Source of the DNA: Devosia elaeis
GTDB taxonomy: Bacteria > Pseudomonadota > Alphaproteobacteria > Rhizobiales > Devosiaceae
Assembly: GCF_001650025.1 (NCBI RefSeq)
Contig: NZ_LVVY01000091.1
Coordinates: 42,309 to 106,308, forward strand
Direction of reading: 5' to 3'
Length of the DNA: 64,000 nt
Shown: in pieces, positions 16,745 through 24,784 of the stretch
Layout: each line of letters opens with the position of its first letter
Position numbering within the stretch: the first letter of the stretch is position 1
Position numbers and translations under genes: made by a program
Notes under the pieces: model-generated
What the model saw: only the letters and a program-made list of their open reading frames with translations
Told to the model about the DNA's origin: nothing
The model's database searches: none

Positions 16745-19189
16745 TCACTCCGCCGCCACGGGAAGCCCGAATTCGGCCATGGCGGCGAATTCATGGGCGT
16801 CCTTGCCGTTGACGCGCTCCTCCCAGGGATCAACCTGGGCGAATTGCTGGGAATAGGCGAAGCGCTCGGCATAGTGGCGGCGCTTGTCGAGGTCCTCGAT
16901 GATGGCGGCCTTGATCGTGTCGACGCCGACGCGCCTGGCCCATTTGTAGATGCGCTCGAGATAATGGCCCTGTTCGCGATACATCTGCGTCAGGGCGGTG
17001 ATGATCTCGAGGGCTTCGTCCTCGCTATTGGCGTGGCCGAGCAGTTCGGTGGGTTTGATGTCCAGCCCGGCCGCACCGGCGAAGTGGATGTCGTAGCCCG
17101 AATCCACGCAGATGACGCCGATATCCTTGCAGGTGGCTTCGGCGCAATTGCGCGGGCAGCCGGAGACGGCGAGCTTCAGTTTTGCCGGTGTCCAGGCACC
17201 CCACATGAACTTTTCAATGCGGATGCCGAGGCCGGTGGAATCCTGGGTGCCGAAGCGGCACCAGTCCGAGCCGACGCAGGTTTTGACGGTGCGGAGACCT
17301 TTGGCATAGGCGGCGCCCGAGACCATGCCGGCGGCGTTGAGATCGGCCCAGACGCCGGGCAGGTCCTCCTTCTTGACCCCGAGCAGGTCGATGCGCTGGC
17401 CGCCGGTGACTTTTACGGCGGGAATGGCGAACTTGTCGGCCACGTCGGCGATGGCGCGCAATTCGCGTGGATTGGTCATGCCGCCCCACATGCGCGGCAC
17501 CACCGAATAGGTGCCGTCTTTCTGGATATTGGCGTGGACGCGCTCGTTGATGAAGCGGGACTGGTTGTCGTCCTCGTATTCGCCGGGCCAGTCGGCAACG
17601 AGATAGTAGTTGAGCGCCGGGCGGCATTTGGCGCAGCCGCAGGACGTTTTCCATTCCAGTTCCTGCATGACGGCAGGAATGGATTTCAGCCCCTTGGCCA
17701 CGATCAGGCGGCGGACCGTGCCGTGGTCGTGCTCGGTGCAGGGGCACATCGGCTTGACGGCGGCCGGGTTGTAGCTGTCGCCCAAGGTGATGGCCATGAG
17801 CTTTTCGACCAGATGCGTGCAGGAGCCGCACGAGGCCGAGGCCTTGGAATGGGCGCGCACACCATCCAGATCGGTGAGGCCTTTGGAGAGGATCGCGCCG
17901 GTGATCGCTCCCTTGCAGACGCCGTTGCAGCCACAGATTTCTGCATCATCCGGCAAGGCTGCAACGGCCGCCATAGGGTCCAGGGCGGCCCCTCCCTGAT
18001 AGGCCTGGCCGAAAATCAGGGTGTCGCGCATCTCCCGCGTGTCAGTGCCCTTGCGGATCATGTCGAAGAACCACGGGCCGTCCCCGGTTTCGCCGTAAAG
18101 CACGGCGCCGATGACGCGATCATCCTTGAGTACGAGTCGCTTGTAGATGCCCGATGTAGCGTCGCGCAAAACGATTTCCTCGCGGTCCTCGGCATCGGCG
18201 AAATCGCCCGCCGAATAGACCGAAACGCCCGTCACCTTGAGCTGCGTCGCGGTCTGCACCGGGCGGAAGGCCGCGTCATTTTTGGCGAGTGTTTTCGCCA
18301 GCACCTTGGCCTGGTCATAGAGCGGGGCGACCAGGCCGTAGACGATTTTCTCGTGCTCGACGCATTCGCCCAGGGCAAAGATGTCGGGGTCGGATGTGAC
18401 CATCTGGTCGTTGACGACGATGCCGCGCTCGACATGCAGGCCGGCATCGACGGCGATGCGGGTTTCGGGGCGGATGCCGGCGGCCATGATGACGATATCG
18501 GCGCCGTACACCGTGCCGTCATCGAGAGCGACGGCCTCGACGGCGTTCTGGCCGAGAATGGCCTTGGTCTGGGCCTTGCAATGCACCTTGATGCCGCGGG
18601 ATTCGAGCTCGCGCTGGAGCAGGTAACCAGCGGCGGGATCGAGCTGACGATCCATGACATGGCCGGTGAGGTGGAGGACCACCACCTCCATGCCGCGCAG
18701 ACGCAGGGCCGCCGCCGCTTCGAGACCCAGCAATCCACCGCCGATGATGACGGCCTTGGCATTGGGACGTCTCGCGGCTGCGACCATGGCATTGACGTCG
18801 TCGAGATCGCGAAACGCCATGACGCCAGGCAGGTCCTTGCCGGGCAGGGGGATGATGAAGGGCGCCGAGCCGGTGGCGATGATCAGCTTGTCATAGGACG
18901 TTTCTCCGTTCCTGGAGATGACGATTTTGCGCTGCCGGTCTATGGCGGTGACGGTTTCGCCGAAGCGGGTATGGACGCCATTGGCCTCGTACCACGCACT
19001 ATCGTGGGTGATGATCTGCTCATATTCCTTCTCGCCGGCCAGGACGGGCGAGAGCATGAGCCGGTTGTAATTGCCGCGCGGCTCGGCGCCGAACAGGGTG
19101 ATGTCGAAACGGCCGGGGGCCTCCTCGAAGATATGTTCGAGGGCGCGGCCCGAGGCCATGCCGGCACCGATGACGACCAGTTTTTCCAT
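16745..19189 (-). CDS. nirB: Nitrite reductase [NAD(P)H] large subunit
   Basis: A protein of 814 residues that reduces nitrite to ammonium in the cytoplasm using siroheme. Domains in order: FAD/NAD-linked pyridine nucleotide reductase (VVIGAGMASGRALEHI at the N-terminus, second nucleotide loop VIIGGGLLGLEAA near 150), BFD-like [2Fe-2S] (CGCNGVCKGAI and CGSCTHLVEKL, about 425-480), ferredoxin-like half domain, then the siroheme/[4Fe-4S] site with TCVGSDWC (Cys-x5-Cys) and GCPRNC (Cys-x3-Cys) near 640-690. It is third in the order nrtA-nrtB-nrtD-nirB-nirD-nasA-cysG, counting from the transporter. Confidence 0.95.
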   Translation of the reverse strand: MEKLVVIGAGMASGRALEHIFEEAPGRFDITLFGAEPRGNYNRLMLSPVLAGEKEYEQIITHDSAWYEANGVHTRFGETVTAIDRQRKIVISRNGETSYDKLIIATGSAPFIIPLPGKDLPGVMAFRDLDDVNAMVAAARRPNAKAVIIGGGLLGLEAAAALRLRGMEVVVLHLTGHVMDRQLDPAAGYLLQRELESRGIKVHCKAQTKAILGQNAVEAVALDDGTVYGADIVIMAAGIRPETRIAVDAGLHVERGIVVNDQMVTSDPDIFALGECVEHEKIVYGLVAPLYDQAKVLAKTLAKNDAAFRPVQTATQLKVTGVSVYSAGDFADAEDREEIVLRDATSGIYKRLVLKDDRVIGAVLYGETGDGPWFFDMIRKGTDTREMRDTLIFGQAYQGGAALDPMAAVAALPDDAEICGCNGVCKGAITGAILSKGLTDLDGVRAHSKASASCGSCTHLVEKLMAITLGDSYNPAAVKPMCPCTEHDHGTVRRLIVAKGLKSIPAVMQELEWKTSCGCAKCRPALNYYLVADWPGEYEDDNQSRFINERVHANIQKDGTYSVVPRMWGGMTNPRELRAIADVADKFAIPAVKVTGGQRIDLLGVKKEDLPGVWADLNAAGMVSGAAYAKGLRTVKTCVGSDWCRFGTQDSTGLGIRIEKFMWGAWTPAKLKLAVSGCPRNCAEATCKDIGVICVDSGYDIHFAGAAGLDIKPTELLGHANSEDEALEIITALTQMYREQGHYLERIYKWARRVGVDTIKAAIIEDLDKRRHYAERFAYSQQFAQVDPWEERVNGKDAHEFAAMAEFGLPVAAE

Positions 19190-19204
19190 TGGAGGGACTC
19201 CCGA

Positions 19205-19996
19205 TCAGGCCGCTTCCACGAAGCGGTGGCGCTCGTAGAGGAATTTGAGGACAGCTTCCCGGCACTTGAGGTAAGTCCGGTCGGATGCGAGCTCGAGCCG
19301 ACGGCGCGGGCGCTCCAGCGGCACGTCCAGCACTTCACCGATCGTGGCGGCGGGGCCATTGGTCATCATGACGATGCGGTCCGAGAGCAGCACCGCCTCG
19401 TCCACGTCATGGGTGATCATGATCATGGTGTTGCCGAGCCGGGCGTGGATTTCCATCATCTGGTCCTGCAGGTGTGCGCGGGTGAGCGCATCAAGCGCGC
19501 CAAAGGGTTCGTCCAGCAGCAGGATTTTTGGCTCCATGGCCAGCGCGCGGGCAATGCCGACGCGCTGCTTCATGCCGCCTGAAATCTCGGTGGGGCGCTT
19601 GTCTTTCGCGTGGGCCATCTGGACGAGATTGAGATTGTCCATGATCCAGTCATGGCGCTCGGCAGCGCTCTTCCGGCGGCCGAAGACCTTGGCGACGGCA
19701 AGGTTGACGTTTTCATATACGGTCAGCCAGGGCAGCAGGGAATGGTTCTGGAACACCACGGCGCGATCGGGGCCAGGCGTGTGCACCTCGGCATTTTCGA
19801 GAATGATGCCGCCGGAGCTGACCTCATTGAGGCCGGCCACCAGATTGAGCAGCGTGGACTTGCCGCAGCCCGAATGGCCGATGATGGAGACGAACTCGCC
19901 CTTCTCGATATCGAGATTGATGTCGCGCAGCACCTCGGTGCTCGCTCTGCCCCGGGTGAAGGTTTTGCCGACGGCGGAGATTTGCAGGTAAGTCAT
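19205..19996 (-). CDS. nrtD: Nitrate ABC transporter ATP-binding protein
   Basis: A protein of 263 residues, an ABC ATPase of the nitrate/sulfonate/taurine importer group. Walker A GHSGCGKST lies near 40, the signature ISGGMKQRVGIARAL near 140, Walker B ILLLDEPFGALDALTR near 160 and the switch His in MIMITHDVDEA. It energises the NrtA-NrtB importer. It is 9 bases downstream of nrtB and 15 bases upstream of nirB. Confidence 0.92.
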   Translation of the reverse strand: MTYLQISAVGKTFTRGRASTEVLRDINLDIEKGEFVSIIGHSGCGKSTLLNLVAGLNEVSSGGIILENAEVHTPGPDRAVVFQNHSLLPWLTVYENVNLAVAKVFGRRKSAAERHDWIMDNLNLVQMAHAKDKRPTEISGGMKQRVGIARALAMEPKILLLDEPFGALDALTRAHLQDQMMEIHARLGNTMIMITHDVDEAVLLSDRIVMMTNGPAATIGEVLDVPLERPRRRLELASDRTYLKCREAVLKFLYERHRFVEAA

Positions 19997-20005
19997 GACG
20001 TCTCC

Positions 20006-20899
20006 TTAGCTGGCGCTGGCGCCGCGGGTGACCAGGGTGCCGATCAGGGCAACCAGCCGGTCGAGGACGAAACCGACGACGCCGATATAGACCAGCGCCA
20101 CGATGATGTCGGTGAGGCGGGAACTGTTCCACGCATCCCAGATGAAGAAGCCGATGCCGACCCCGCCGGTGAGCATTTCGGCGGCGACGATGGCGAGCCA
20201 GGACAGCCCCACGCCGATGCGCAACCCCGAGAAAATGTAGGGCGCGGCCGCCGGCACCATGATCCTGGTGAAGAATTCGAGCTGGTTGAGGCGCAGCACG
20301 CGGGCGACGTTGCGGTAATCCTGCGGGATATTGCGCACGCCCACGGCGGTATTGATGATCACCGGCCAGATGGCGGTGATGAAGATCACGAAAATGGCCG
20401 AGGGACCGCTATCCATGAAGGCGGCGAGAGAAATCGGCAGCCAGGCGAGCGGGGGCACGGTGCGCAGGATTTGGAAAATGGGATCGAGCCCGCGCATCGT
20501 CCAGATGGACTGCCCGATCACCGCGCCGACGGCGACGCCGACAATGGCGGCCAGCCCGAAGCCGATGGCCACGCGCTGCAGCGAGGTGAAGACCCGCAGG
20601 CCCAGCCCGATATCCTGGCTTCCATAGACGAAGAAGGGATCGACGATCAGGTCATAGCTTTGCGCCCAGACCTCGCTGGGCGGCGGCAGCGATGAGCCGG
20701 GCTGGGAGAACACCACCTGCCAGATCGCCAGGATGACGGCGAGCACGATGAGCGGCGGAATGACATTCTTACCGATCGTGCCGGTAAGGGCAGCGATATC
20801 GAGCTTGCGGGCCGAGGGCGCGATGGTCGTGACGGTCGCGGACTTGCCCTTGAGTGGCAGGGCGGTGATCTTGCTGTCGTCGGTGGCGGGCAGGGTCAT
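20006..20899 (-). CDS. nrtB: Nitrate ABC transporter permease
   Basis: A protein of 297 residues with a basic cytoplasmic N-terminus and about six membrane segments, in the BPD_transp_1 family. The cytoplasmic coupling (EAA) loop is visible as RVLRLNQLEFFTRIMVPAAAPYIFSGLRIG near 200-230, which contacts NrtD. It forms the inner-membrane channel for nitrate or nitrite. It lies between nrtA and nrtD in the same unit. Confidence 0.92.
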   Translation of the reverse strand: MTLPATDDSKITALPLKGKSATVTTIAPSARKLDIAALTGTIGKNVIPPLIVLAVILAIWQVVFSQPGSSLPPPSEVWAQSYDLIVDPFFVYGSQDIGLGLRVFTSLQRVAIGFGLAAIVGVAVGAVIGQSIWTMRGLDPIFQILRTVPPLAWLPISLAAFMDSGPSAIFVIFITAIWPVIINTAVGVRNIPQDYRNVARVLRLNQLEFFTRIMVPAAAPYIFSGLRIGVGLSWLAIVAAEMLTGGVGIGFFIWDAWNSSRLTDIIVALVYIGVVGFVLDRLVALIGTLVTRGASAS

Positions 20900-20949
20900 G
20901 GGGCTCTCCCTTAATGGTCAGCGTTCGATTTTCAGGGGTGGCAGGGCGC

Positions 20950-22242
20950 TCAAGCCAGCGTCTTGATCTCAAGGCTGTCGAGATAGGCCTGCGGATTGGC
21001 CGGGTCGAAGACCTTGCCGTCGAAGAAGGTTTCGGTGCCGCGGCTGTCGCCGGAGGGCAGGTTGGTGAGCCCGAGTTCATTGGCCGCTTCCAGCCAGAGA
21101 TCGGCGCGGTTGGTCTGGTCGATCAGGGCCTTCACATCGGTGTCGGCGGGGAAATAGCCCCAGCGGATGTTTTCGGTCATGAACCAGGTGTCGAGGCTCT
21201 TCCAGGGATAGGAAGCCGCCCCGTTCTCGCCCCAGAATTTCATGTAGAGGTCGGTGCCGGTTTCGACCCGGCCATTGCCGTAATTGATGTCGCCCTTGAT
21301 GCGGCCGATAATGTCGGCGACCGGCACATTGTACCATTGGCGGCGGCCGATGATTTCGGCCATTTCCTGCTTGTTCTCCATGGCTTCGCACCATTGCTGG
21401 GCTTCCATCACCGCCATCAGGATGGCGCGGGTGGCGATGGGGTTGGCGTCGACCCAGTCGGCGCGCATGCCCAGGATTTTTTCCGGATGATTGGCCCAGA
21501 GCTCGCCCGTGGTGGCGGCGGTGAAGCCGATGCCCTGGTTGACCAGCTGTTCGTTCCACGGCTCGCCGACGCAGAAGGCATCCATGGTGCCGACCTTCAT
21601 ATTGGCGACCATTTGCGGTGGTGGCACCACGATGACATCGACATCGACATTGGGCACGATGCCACCGGCGGCCAGCCAGTAGCGGAGCCAGAGGTCATGC
21701 GTGCCGCCGGGAAAGGTCATGGCGGCGGCGGGCGCCTTGCCCTCGGCGCGGGCCTTGGCGAAAGCCTCCTTGAGGGGGCTCGAATCGATGCCCACGCCGA
21801 GATCGGCATAGGCCTGCGCCACCGACAGCCCCTGGCAATCCTCGTTGAGGTTGAGCAGCGTATACATGGGCAGGGGCTGGTTGTTCTGCGTCACCATGCC
21901 GGCCGAATAGAGGTGCACTTTTGGGCGCAGGATATGGCCGCCATCGATGCCGCCATTGGCCGATCCGAGCGCCATGTTGTCGCGCGTGGCGCCCCAGCTC
22001 GCCTGCTTTTCGATGGCCATGTCGGGCAGGCCATACTTGTCGAAAAGGCCCTTTTCCTTGGCGATGATCAGCGGGGCGGAATCGGTGAGCGCGATATAAC
22101 CCAGCCTGGTGCCGGCCACTTCCGGCCCTGCGCCCTGCGCGAAGGCGCCGGCGGGAAACAGCGTCTTGGCGGCGAGCAGGGTGGCCGCCGTGGCGGAGGC
22201 GCCCTTGAGGAAGGAGCGGCGGGTGGTCTGAGGCAGGGCCAT
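20950..22242 (-). CDS. nrtA: Nitrate ABC transporter substrate-binding protein
   Basis: A protein of 430 residues from ATG 22242; a longer frame upstream runs through the leader hairpin and is not coding. The N-terminus carries a twin-arginine signal (TTRRSFLKGASATAATLLAAK), so export through Tat in folded form is expected. The mature part is the NrtA/CmpA fold (LGYIALTDSAPLIIAKEKGLFDKYGL, AFCVGEPWNEQLVNQGIGFT). It binds nitrate in the periplasm. It is the first gene of the nitrate operon, behind a sigma-54 promoter and an antitermination leader. Confidence 0.93.
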   Translation of the reverse strand: MALPQTTRRSFLKGASATAATLLAAKTLFPAGAFAQGAGPEVAGTRLGYIALTDSAPLIIAKEKGLFDKYGLPDMAIEKQASWGATRDNMALGSANGGIDGGHILRPKVHLYSAGMVTQNNQPLPMYTLLNLNEDCQGLSVAQAYADLGVGIDSSPLKEAFAKARAEGKAPAAAMTFPGGTHDLWLRYWLAAGGIVPNVDVDVIVVPPPQMVANMKVGTMDAFCVGEPWNEQLVNQGIGFTAATTGELWANHPEKILGMRADWVDANPIATRAILMAVMEAQQWCEAMENKQEMAEIIGRRQWYNVPVADIIGRIKGDINYGNGRVETGTDLYMKFWGENGAASYPWKSLDTWFMTENIRWGYFPADTDVKALIDQTNRADLWLEAANELGLTNLPSGDSRGTETFFDGKVFDPANPQAYLDSLEIKTLA

Positions 22243-22260
22243 GGCATTCTCCGATTGCGA

Positions 22261-22352
22261 CAAACAAAAAGGCTGCCAACGGGACGTGGACCGGGTTGAG
22301 CCGGTCGCGACCTGTTGGCAGCCTTGCCTTTGGACACCCCTCATTGGGCGTC
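22261..22352 (-). promoter_or_regulatory. NasT-type antitermination leader of the nrtA operon (hexaloop hairpin plus terminator)
   Basis: Read on the minus strand, the leader first forms a 7-bp stem at 22352-22333 closing a six-base loop AATGAG, with A at loop position 1 and G at 4, the rule for ANTAR protein targets. Seven bases later a 12-bp perfect stem (AAGGCTGCCAAC / GTTGGCAGCCTT, 22325-22314 and 22280-22269) is followed by TTTTTGTTTG, a classical intrinsic terminator about 20 bases before the nrtA ATG. A weaker hairpin (GCGAAGCG...CGC-TTCGC) lies near the mRNA 5' end. NasT freed from NasS by nitrate would suppress termination. Confidence 0.75.
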
Positions 22353-22390
22353 GAGCGAAGAGCGTCTTGGGAGGAGCGCTTCGCCTGATG

Positions 22391-22410
22391 CTTTGCAGGA
22401 AGCGTGCCAG
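22391..22410 (-). promoter_or_regulatory. Sigma-54 promoter of the nitrate operon
   Basis: On the minus strand the sequence reads CTGGCACG-CTTC-CTGCAAAG, matching the -24/-12 consensus TGGCACG-N4-TTGCA at all but one position, with exactly ten bases between GG and GC. The predicted start is near 22383, giving a leader of about 140 bases to nrtA. It fits nitrogen control through RpoN/NtrC. Confidence 0.75.
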
Positions 22411-22517
22411 ATTGGGTGTGGGTGGATTTGTTAAGTTTTGTCAGTGGTTTGGGTGTTTGCCGCGGATTTGGCGCAGACGACGCGTCATCTGCTGATGCGG
22501 CTATCGCGTCGGCAAGG

Positions 22518-22534
22518 TGCACAAAATTTGTGCA
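22518..22534. promoter_or_regulatory. NtrC-type enhancer site
   Basis: The perfect 17-bp palindrome TGCACAAAATTTGTGCA fits the NtrC-type pattern TGCAC-N7-GTGCA. It lies about 135-150 bases upstream of the predicted sigma-54 start, the usual enhancer distance. Confidence 0.65.
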
Positions 22535-22585
22535 AGTTCGTCTGAGTGGTTAATGATTGGGCTTTGTTCTGCCGAAGCCACCAGT

Positions 22586-22680
22586 AGACCTCATCCTGAG
22601 CTTGTCGAAGGGCGAGGGCGTGGCAACCCAAAGCCTCGGCATGCCCGACCTCGTGGTTCGACGGGCTCACCATGAGGTCT
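22586..22680. repeat. 95-bp palindromic repeat (AGACCTCAT ... ATGAGGTCT family)
   Basis: Outer inverted ends AGACCTCAT / ATGAGGTCT enclose a TGAGCTTGTCGAA ... TTCGACGGGCTCA pair and an inner CGAGG / CCTCG pair. A second intact copy lies at 58964-59056 and a decayed one at 32002-32075. This copy sits between nasS and the nrtA enhancer region. Confidence 0.8.
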
Positions 22681-22707
22681 TCTTCAAGCCAAAAGAAAGG
22701 CTTCAGC

Positions 22708-23916
22708 CTAATCCGCCTTCTGCCCCGCAATATAGGCATCCAGCTTCGCCGGGTCGAAAATCGTGCCGTCGAAGAAGCGATTGGGGCCAAGCATCATTCC
22801 GCCATTGCTGGCGGCAATCTCGTGCGCGGCGGGCTGGTCGCCATCCTTGCGATAATCCTCCAGCGGTACCGGAATGCCGAGGGGGCGGAGGGCGGCGCGG
22901 TAGAGATCGGGGCGGAAGGTGGCGGCGGCCTTCTCCGCATTGTCGGGGCTGGCTTCGACTTCGCCCCAGCGCACCATCTGGCTGTAATACCAGAGCGCGT
23001 GGCTCTTCCATGGGAAATTGGCGGCCCCGTCATGGGGGATGAAGTAATCCGGGACGGAGAGCGTGCGGGCGCCGCTATCGATATGGCCGGCCAGGGCGCG
23101 GACCACTATATCGACAGGGAGATTGAGATAGGGCGGGCGGGCCATGATTTCGGCGGCCGGCATGCGGTTTTCAGGTGCCTGGAGCCAGAGGCCGGCACGG
23201 TAGATGGCGCGGATGATCGACGCGACGATGTCGGGGTGCCGTCGGGCCCAGTCGCCCCGCATGCCGATCAGCTTGTCGGGGCTCCATTGCCAGATCGAGG
23301 CCTTGATCGTGGCGATGCGGGCCTGGTGATGCACGACGCCGACGCTGTTCCATGGCTCACCGACGCAATAGCCGTCGAGCCCGCCCGAGCCGAGCGCCTC
23401 GGGCAGCAGTGGCGGCGGCAGAACGACGATCTCCACGTCCCGGTCCGGCCGGATGCCGCTGGCGGCGAGCCAGTAGCGCAATTCGTAATTGTGCGAGGAG
23501 GTCTGGTGCACGACGCCGAAGCGCAGTTTTCGCGGTGACGTTCGAACGACCTGCGCCAAGGCCTTGCCGGCCGGGCCGGCGGCCAGGTCGCCCGGCGCGC
23601 CTGCATCTTCCATTTTTTGCCACAAGTCGGCGCTGACGGTGATGGCATTATTGCCCAATCCGGCCATGACCGGCGCGATCATCGGCGTGGCGAGCGGGGT
23701 AATGCCCAGGCTGGCCGCTAGTGGCATGGGCGCGAGCATGAGGGCAATGTCGAAATGGCCCAGGGCTGCCCGGTCGCGGATATTGGCCCAGGACGTTTCG
23801 CGGCTGAGGGCGAGGCCAAGGCCTTCCTTTTCGGCGAAGCCCATTTCATGCGCCAGTACCAGCAGCACGCTGTCGAGCAGGGGCAGGAAACCGGCATTGA
23901 TCAGCGGGCGTGACAT
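22708..23916 (-). CDS. nasS: Nitrate/nitrite sensor NasS (NrtA/CmpA-like, cytoplasmic)
   Basis: A protein of 402 residues, clearly related to NrtA/CmpA (LDGYCVGEPWNSVGV, NFPWKSHALWYYSQMVRWGE) but without any signal peptide, as expected for NasS. It starts MSRPLINAGFLPLLDSVLLVLAHEMGFAEKEGL. NasS binds nitrate or nitrite and holds the RNA-binding protein NasT when the anion is absent. It lies 8 bases downstream of nasT and upstream of the nitrate operon it is expected to control. Confidence 0.9.
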   Translation of the reverse strand: MSRPLINAGFLPLLDSVLLVLAHEMGFAEKEGLGLALSRETSWANIRDRAALGHFDIALMLAPMPLAASLGITPLATPMIAPVMAGLGNNAITVSADLWQKMEDAGAPGDLAAGPAGKALAQVVRTSPRKLRFGVVHQTSSHNYELRYWLAASGIRPDRDVEIVVLPPPLLPEALGSGGLDGYCVGEPWNSVGVVHHQARIATIKASIWQWSPDKLIGMRGDWARRHPDIVASIIRAIYRAGLWLQAPENRMPAAEIMARPPYLNLPVDIVVRALAGHIDSGARTLSVPDYFIPHDGAANFPWKSHALWYYSQMVRWGEVEASPDNAEKAAATFRPDLYRAALRPLGIPVPLEDYRKDGDQPAAHEIAASNGGMMLGPNRFFDGTIFDPAKLDAYIAGQKAD

Positions 23917-23924
23917 GGCATGTC

Positions 23925-24515
23925 CTAAGGGTCGAGCAGATTGGCGGCGGTGATCAGGCTCTGGGCGATGTCGATCAGCCGGCGGTTCTGGTTCATGGCG
24001 GTGGAGCGCAGCAGGGCATAGGCATCCGACTCGCTGAGCCCGCGGGTCTTCATCAATATGCCTTTGGCCTGCTCGACGATCTTGCGCTCCTCCAGGGCGC
24101 TGCGGGCCTGCTCCAGCTCGCGCGTCAGGCGGGAAAAGGCGTTGAAGCGGGAAATGGCCATGTCCAGGATGGGCTTGACACGCTCCTTCTTGAGCCCGTC
24201 CACGACATAGGCGGAGACGCCGGCCTCGACCGCCTTTTCGATCATGCCCGTATCGGACCGGTCCACGAACATGGCGATGGGGCGCTGGATGGCGCGGCTG
24301 AGGGAAAAGAAATGCTCGAGCGTGTCGCGCTTGGGGTTTTCGAGATCGATGAACACCACATCGGGCATGGTGTCCTGAATGGTCCGTCCGACCTCGTTGA
24401 CATCATGGATCACCGCGACCCGCGCATGACCCGCCTCGCGCAGCCCCTCCTCGATGATCGAGGCACGGATGCGATTCTCATCGATGATCAGGATCGAAAG
24501 GTCCGGGCCGGGCAT
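23925..24515 (-). CDS. nasT: ANTAR-domain antiterminator NasT
   Basis: A protein of 196 residues. An N-terminal pseudo-receiver domain (SILIIDENRIRASIIEEGLREAGH ... DVVFIDLENPKRD) is followed by a coiled-coil linker (FSRLTRELEQARSALEERK, about 125-145) and a C-terminal ANTAR RNA-binding domain (IVEQAKGILMKTRGLSESDAYALLRSTAMNQNRRLIDIAQSLI). The protein should bind the hexaloop hairpin in the nrtA leader and prevent termination when released by NasS. It is first in a nasT-nasS pair. Confidence 0.93.
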   Translation of the reverse strand: MPGPDLSILIIDENRIRASIIEEGLREAGHARVAVIHDVNEVGRTIQDTMPDVVFIDLENPKRDTLEHFFSLSRAIQRPIAMFVDRSDTGMIEKAVEAGVSAYVVDGLKKERVKPILDMAISRFNAFSRLTRELEQARSALEERKIVEQAKGILMKTRGLSESDAYALLRSTAMNQNRRLIDIAQSLITAANLLDP

Positions 24516-24563
24516 GGTCCGGTTTTATGCCCTTGCCCGCAAAAGGCGCAAGAGACGAAATTG

Positions 24564-24585
24564 CACATTTCGTATGCAAAATGTG
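24564..24585. promoter_or_regulatory. Inverted repeat upstream of nasT
   Basis: A 7-bp inverted repeat CACATTT ... AAATGTG around CGTATGCA, about 50-70 bases upstream of the nasT start. It could be an operator or a leader stem. No regulator can be named. Confidence 0.3.
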
Positions 24586-24631
24586 TGGAGAGGGGATGCT
24601 TCCTCTTTGTCGGTCGTTCCCCACATCCCCG

Positions 24632-24706
24632 ACCGTCACCCTCGCGCGCGACGCGAGGGGGCTCGCGATGCAGGTAACGCCCTCGGGTCAAGCCCGAGGG
24701 TGACGA
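24632..24706. repeat. Pair of CCCTCGGG-type palindromes
   Basis: Two hairpins in tandem: a variant (GTCACCCTCGCGCGCGACGCGAGGG) and a standard copy of the CCCTCGGG-TCAAG-CCCGAGGG-TGACGA family (24679-24706). Both lie in the gap between the nasT promoter region and the epimerase pseudogene. Confidence 0.75.
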
Positions 24707-24784
24707 ACGGTGGGTGGGGGAGCAAGGGCGGCTGTTCGGACCCGATATCCCGCATTCCTCGGAATGGCCCGATGTTCTGTCCCC

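Noticed and set aside
16484..19582. Very long plus-strand open frame opposite nirB and nrtD
   Set aside because: It has low-complexity, Gly/Asp/Ala/His-rich translation and no motifs. It mirrors the codon positions of two certain genes (nirB, nrtD), which is a known effect of high GC.
22243..22344. N-terminal extension of nrtA
   Set aside because: It would place a leader before the twin-arginine signal and read through the terminator hairpin; ATG 22242 is the sensible start.
22391..22400. Hairpin with AAAGCA loop as first ANTAR stem
   Set aside because: It overlaps the -12 element of the sigma-54 promoter, so it would not be part of the transcript.
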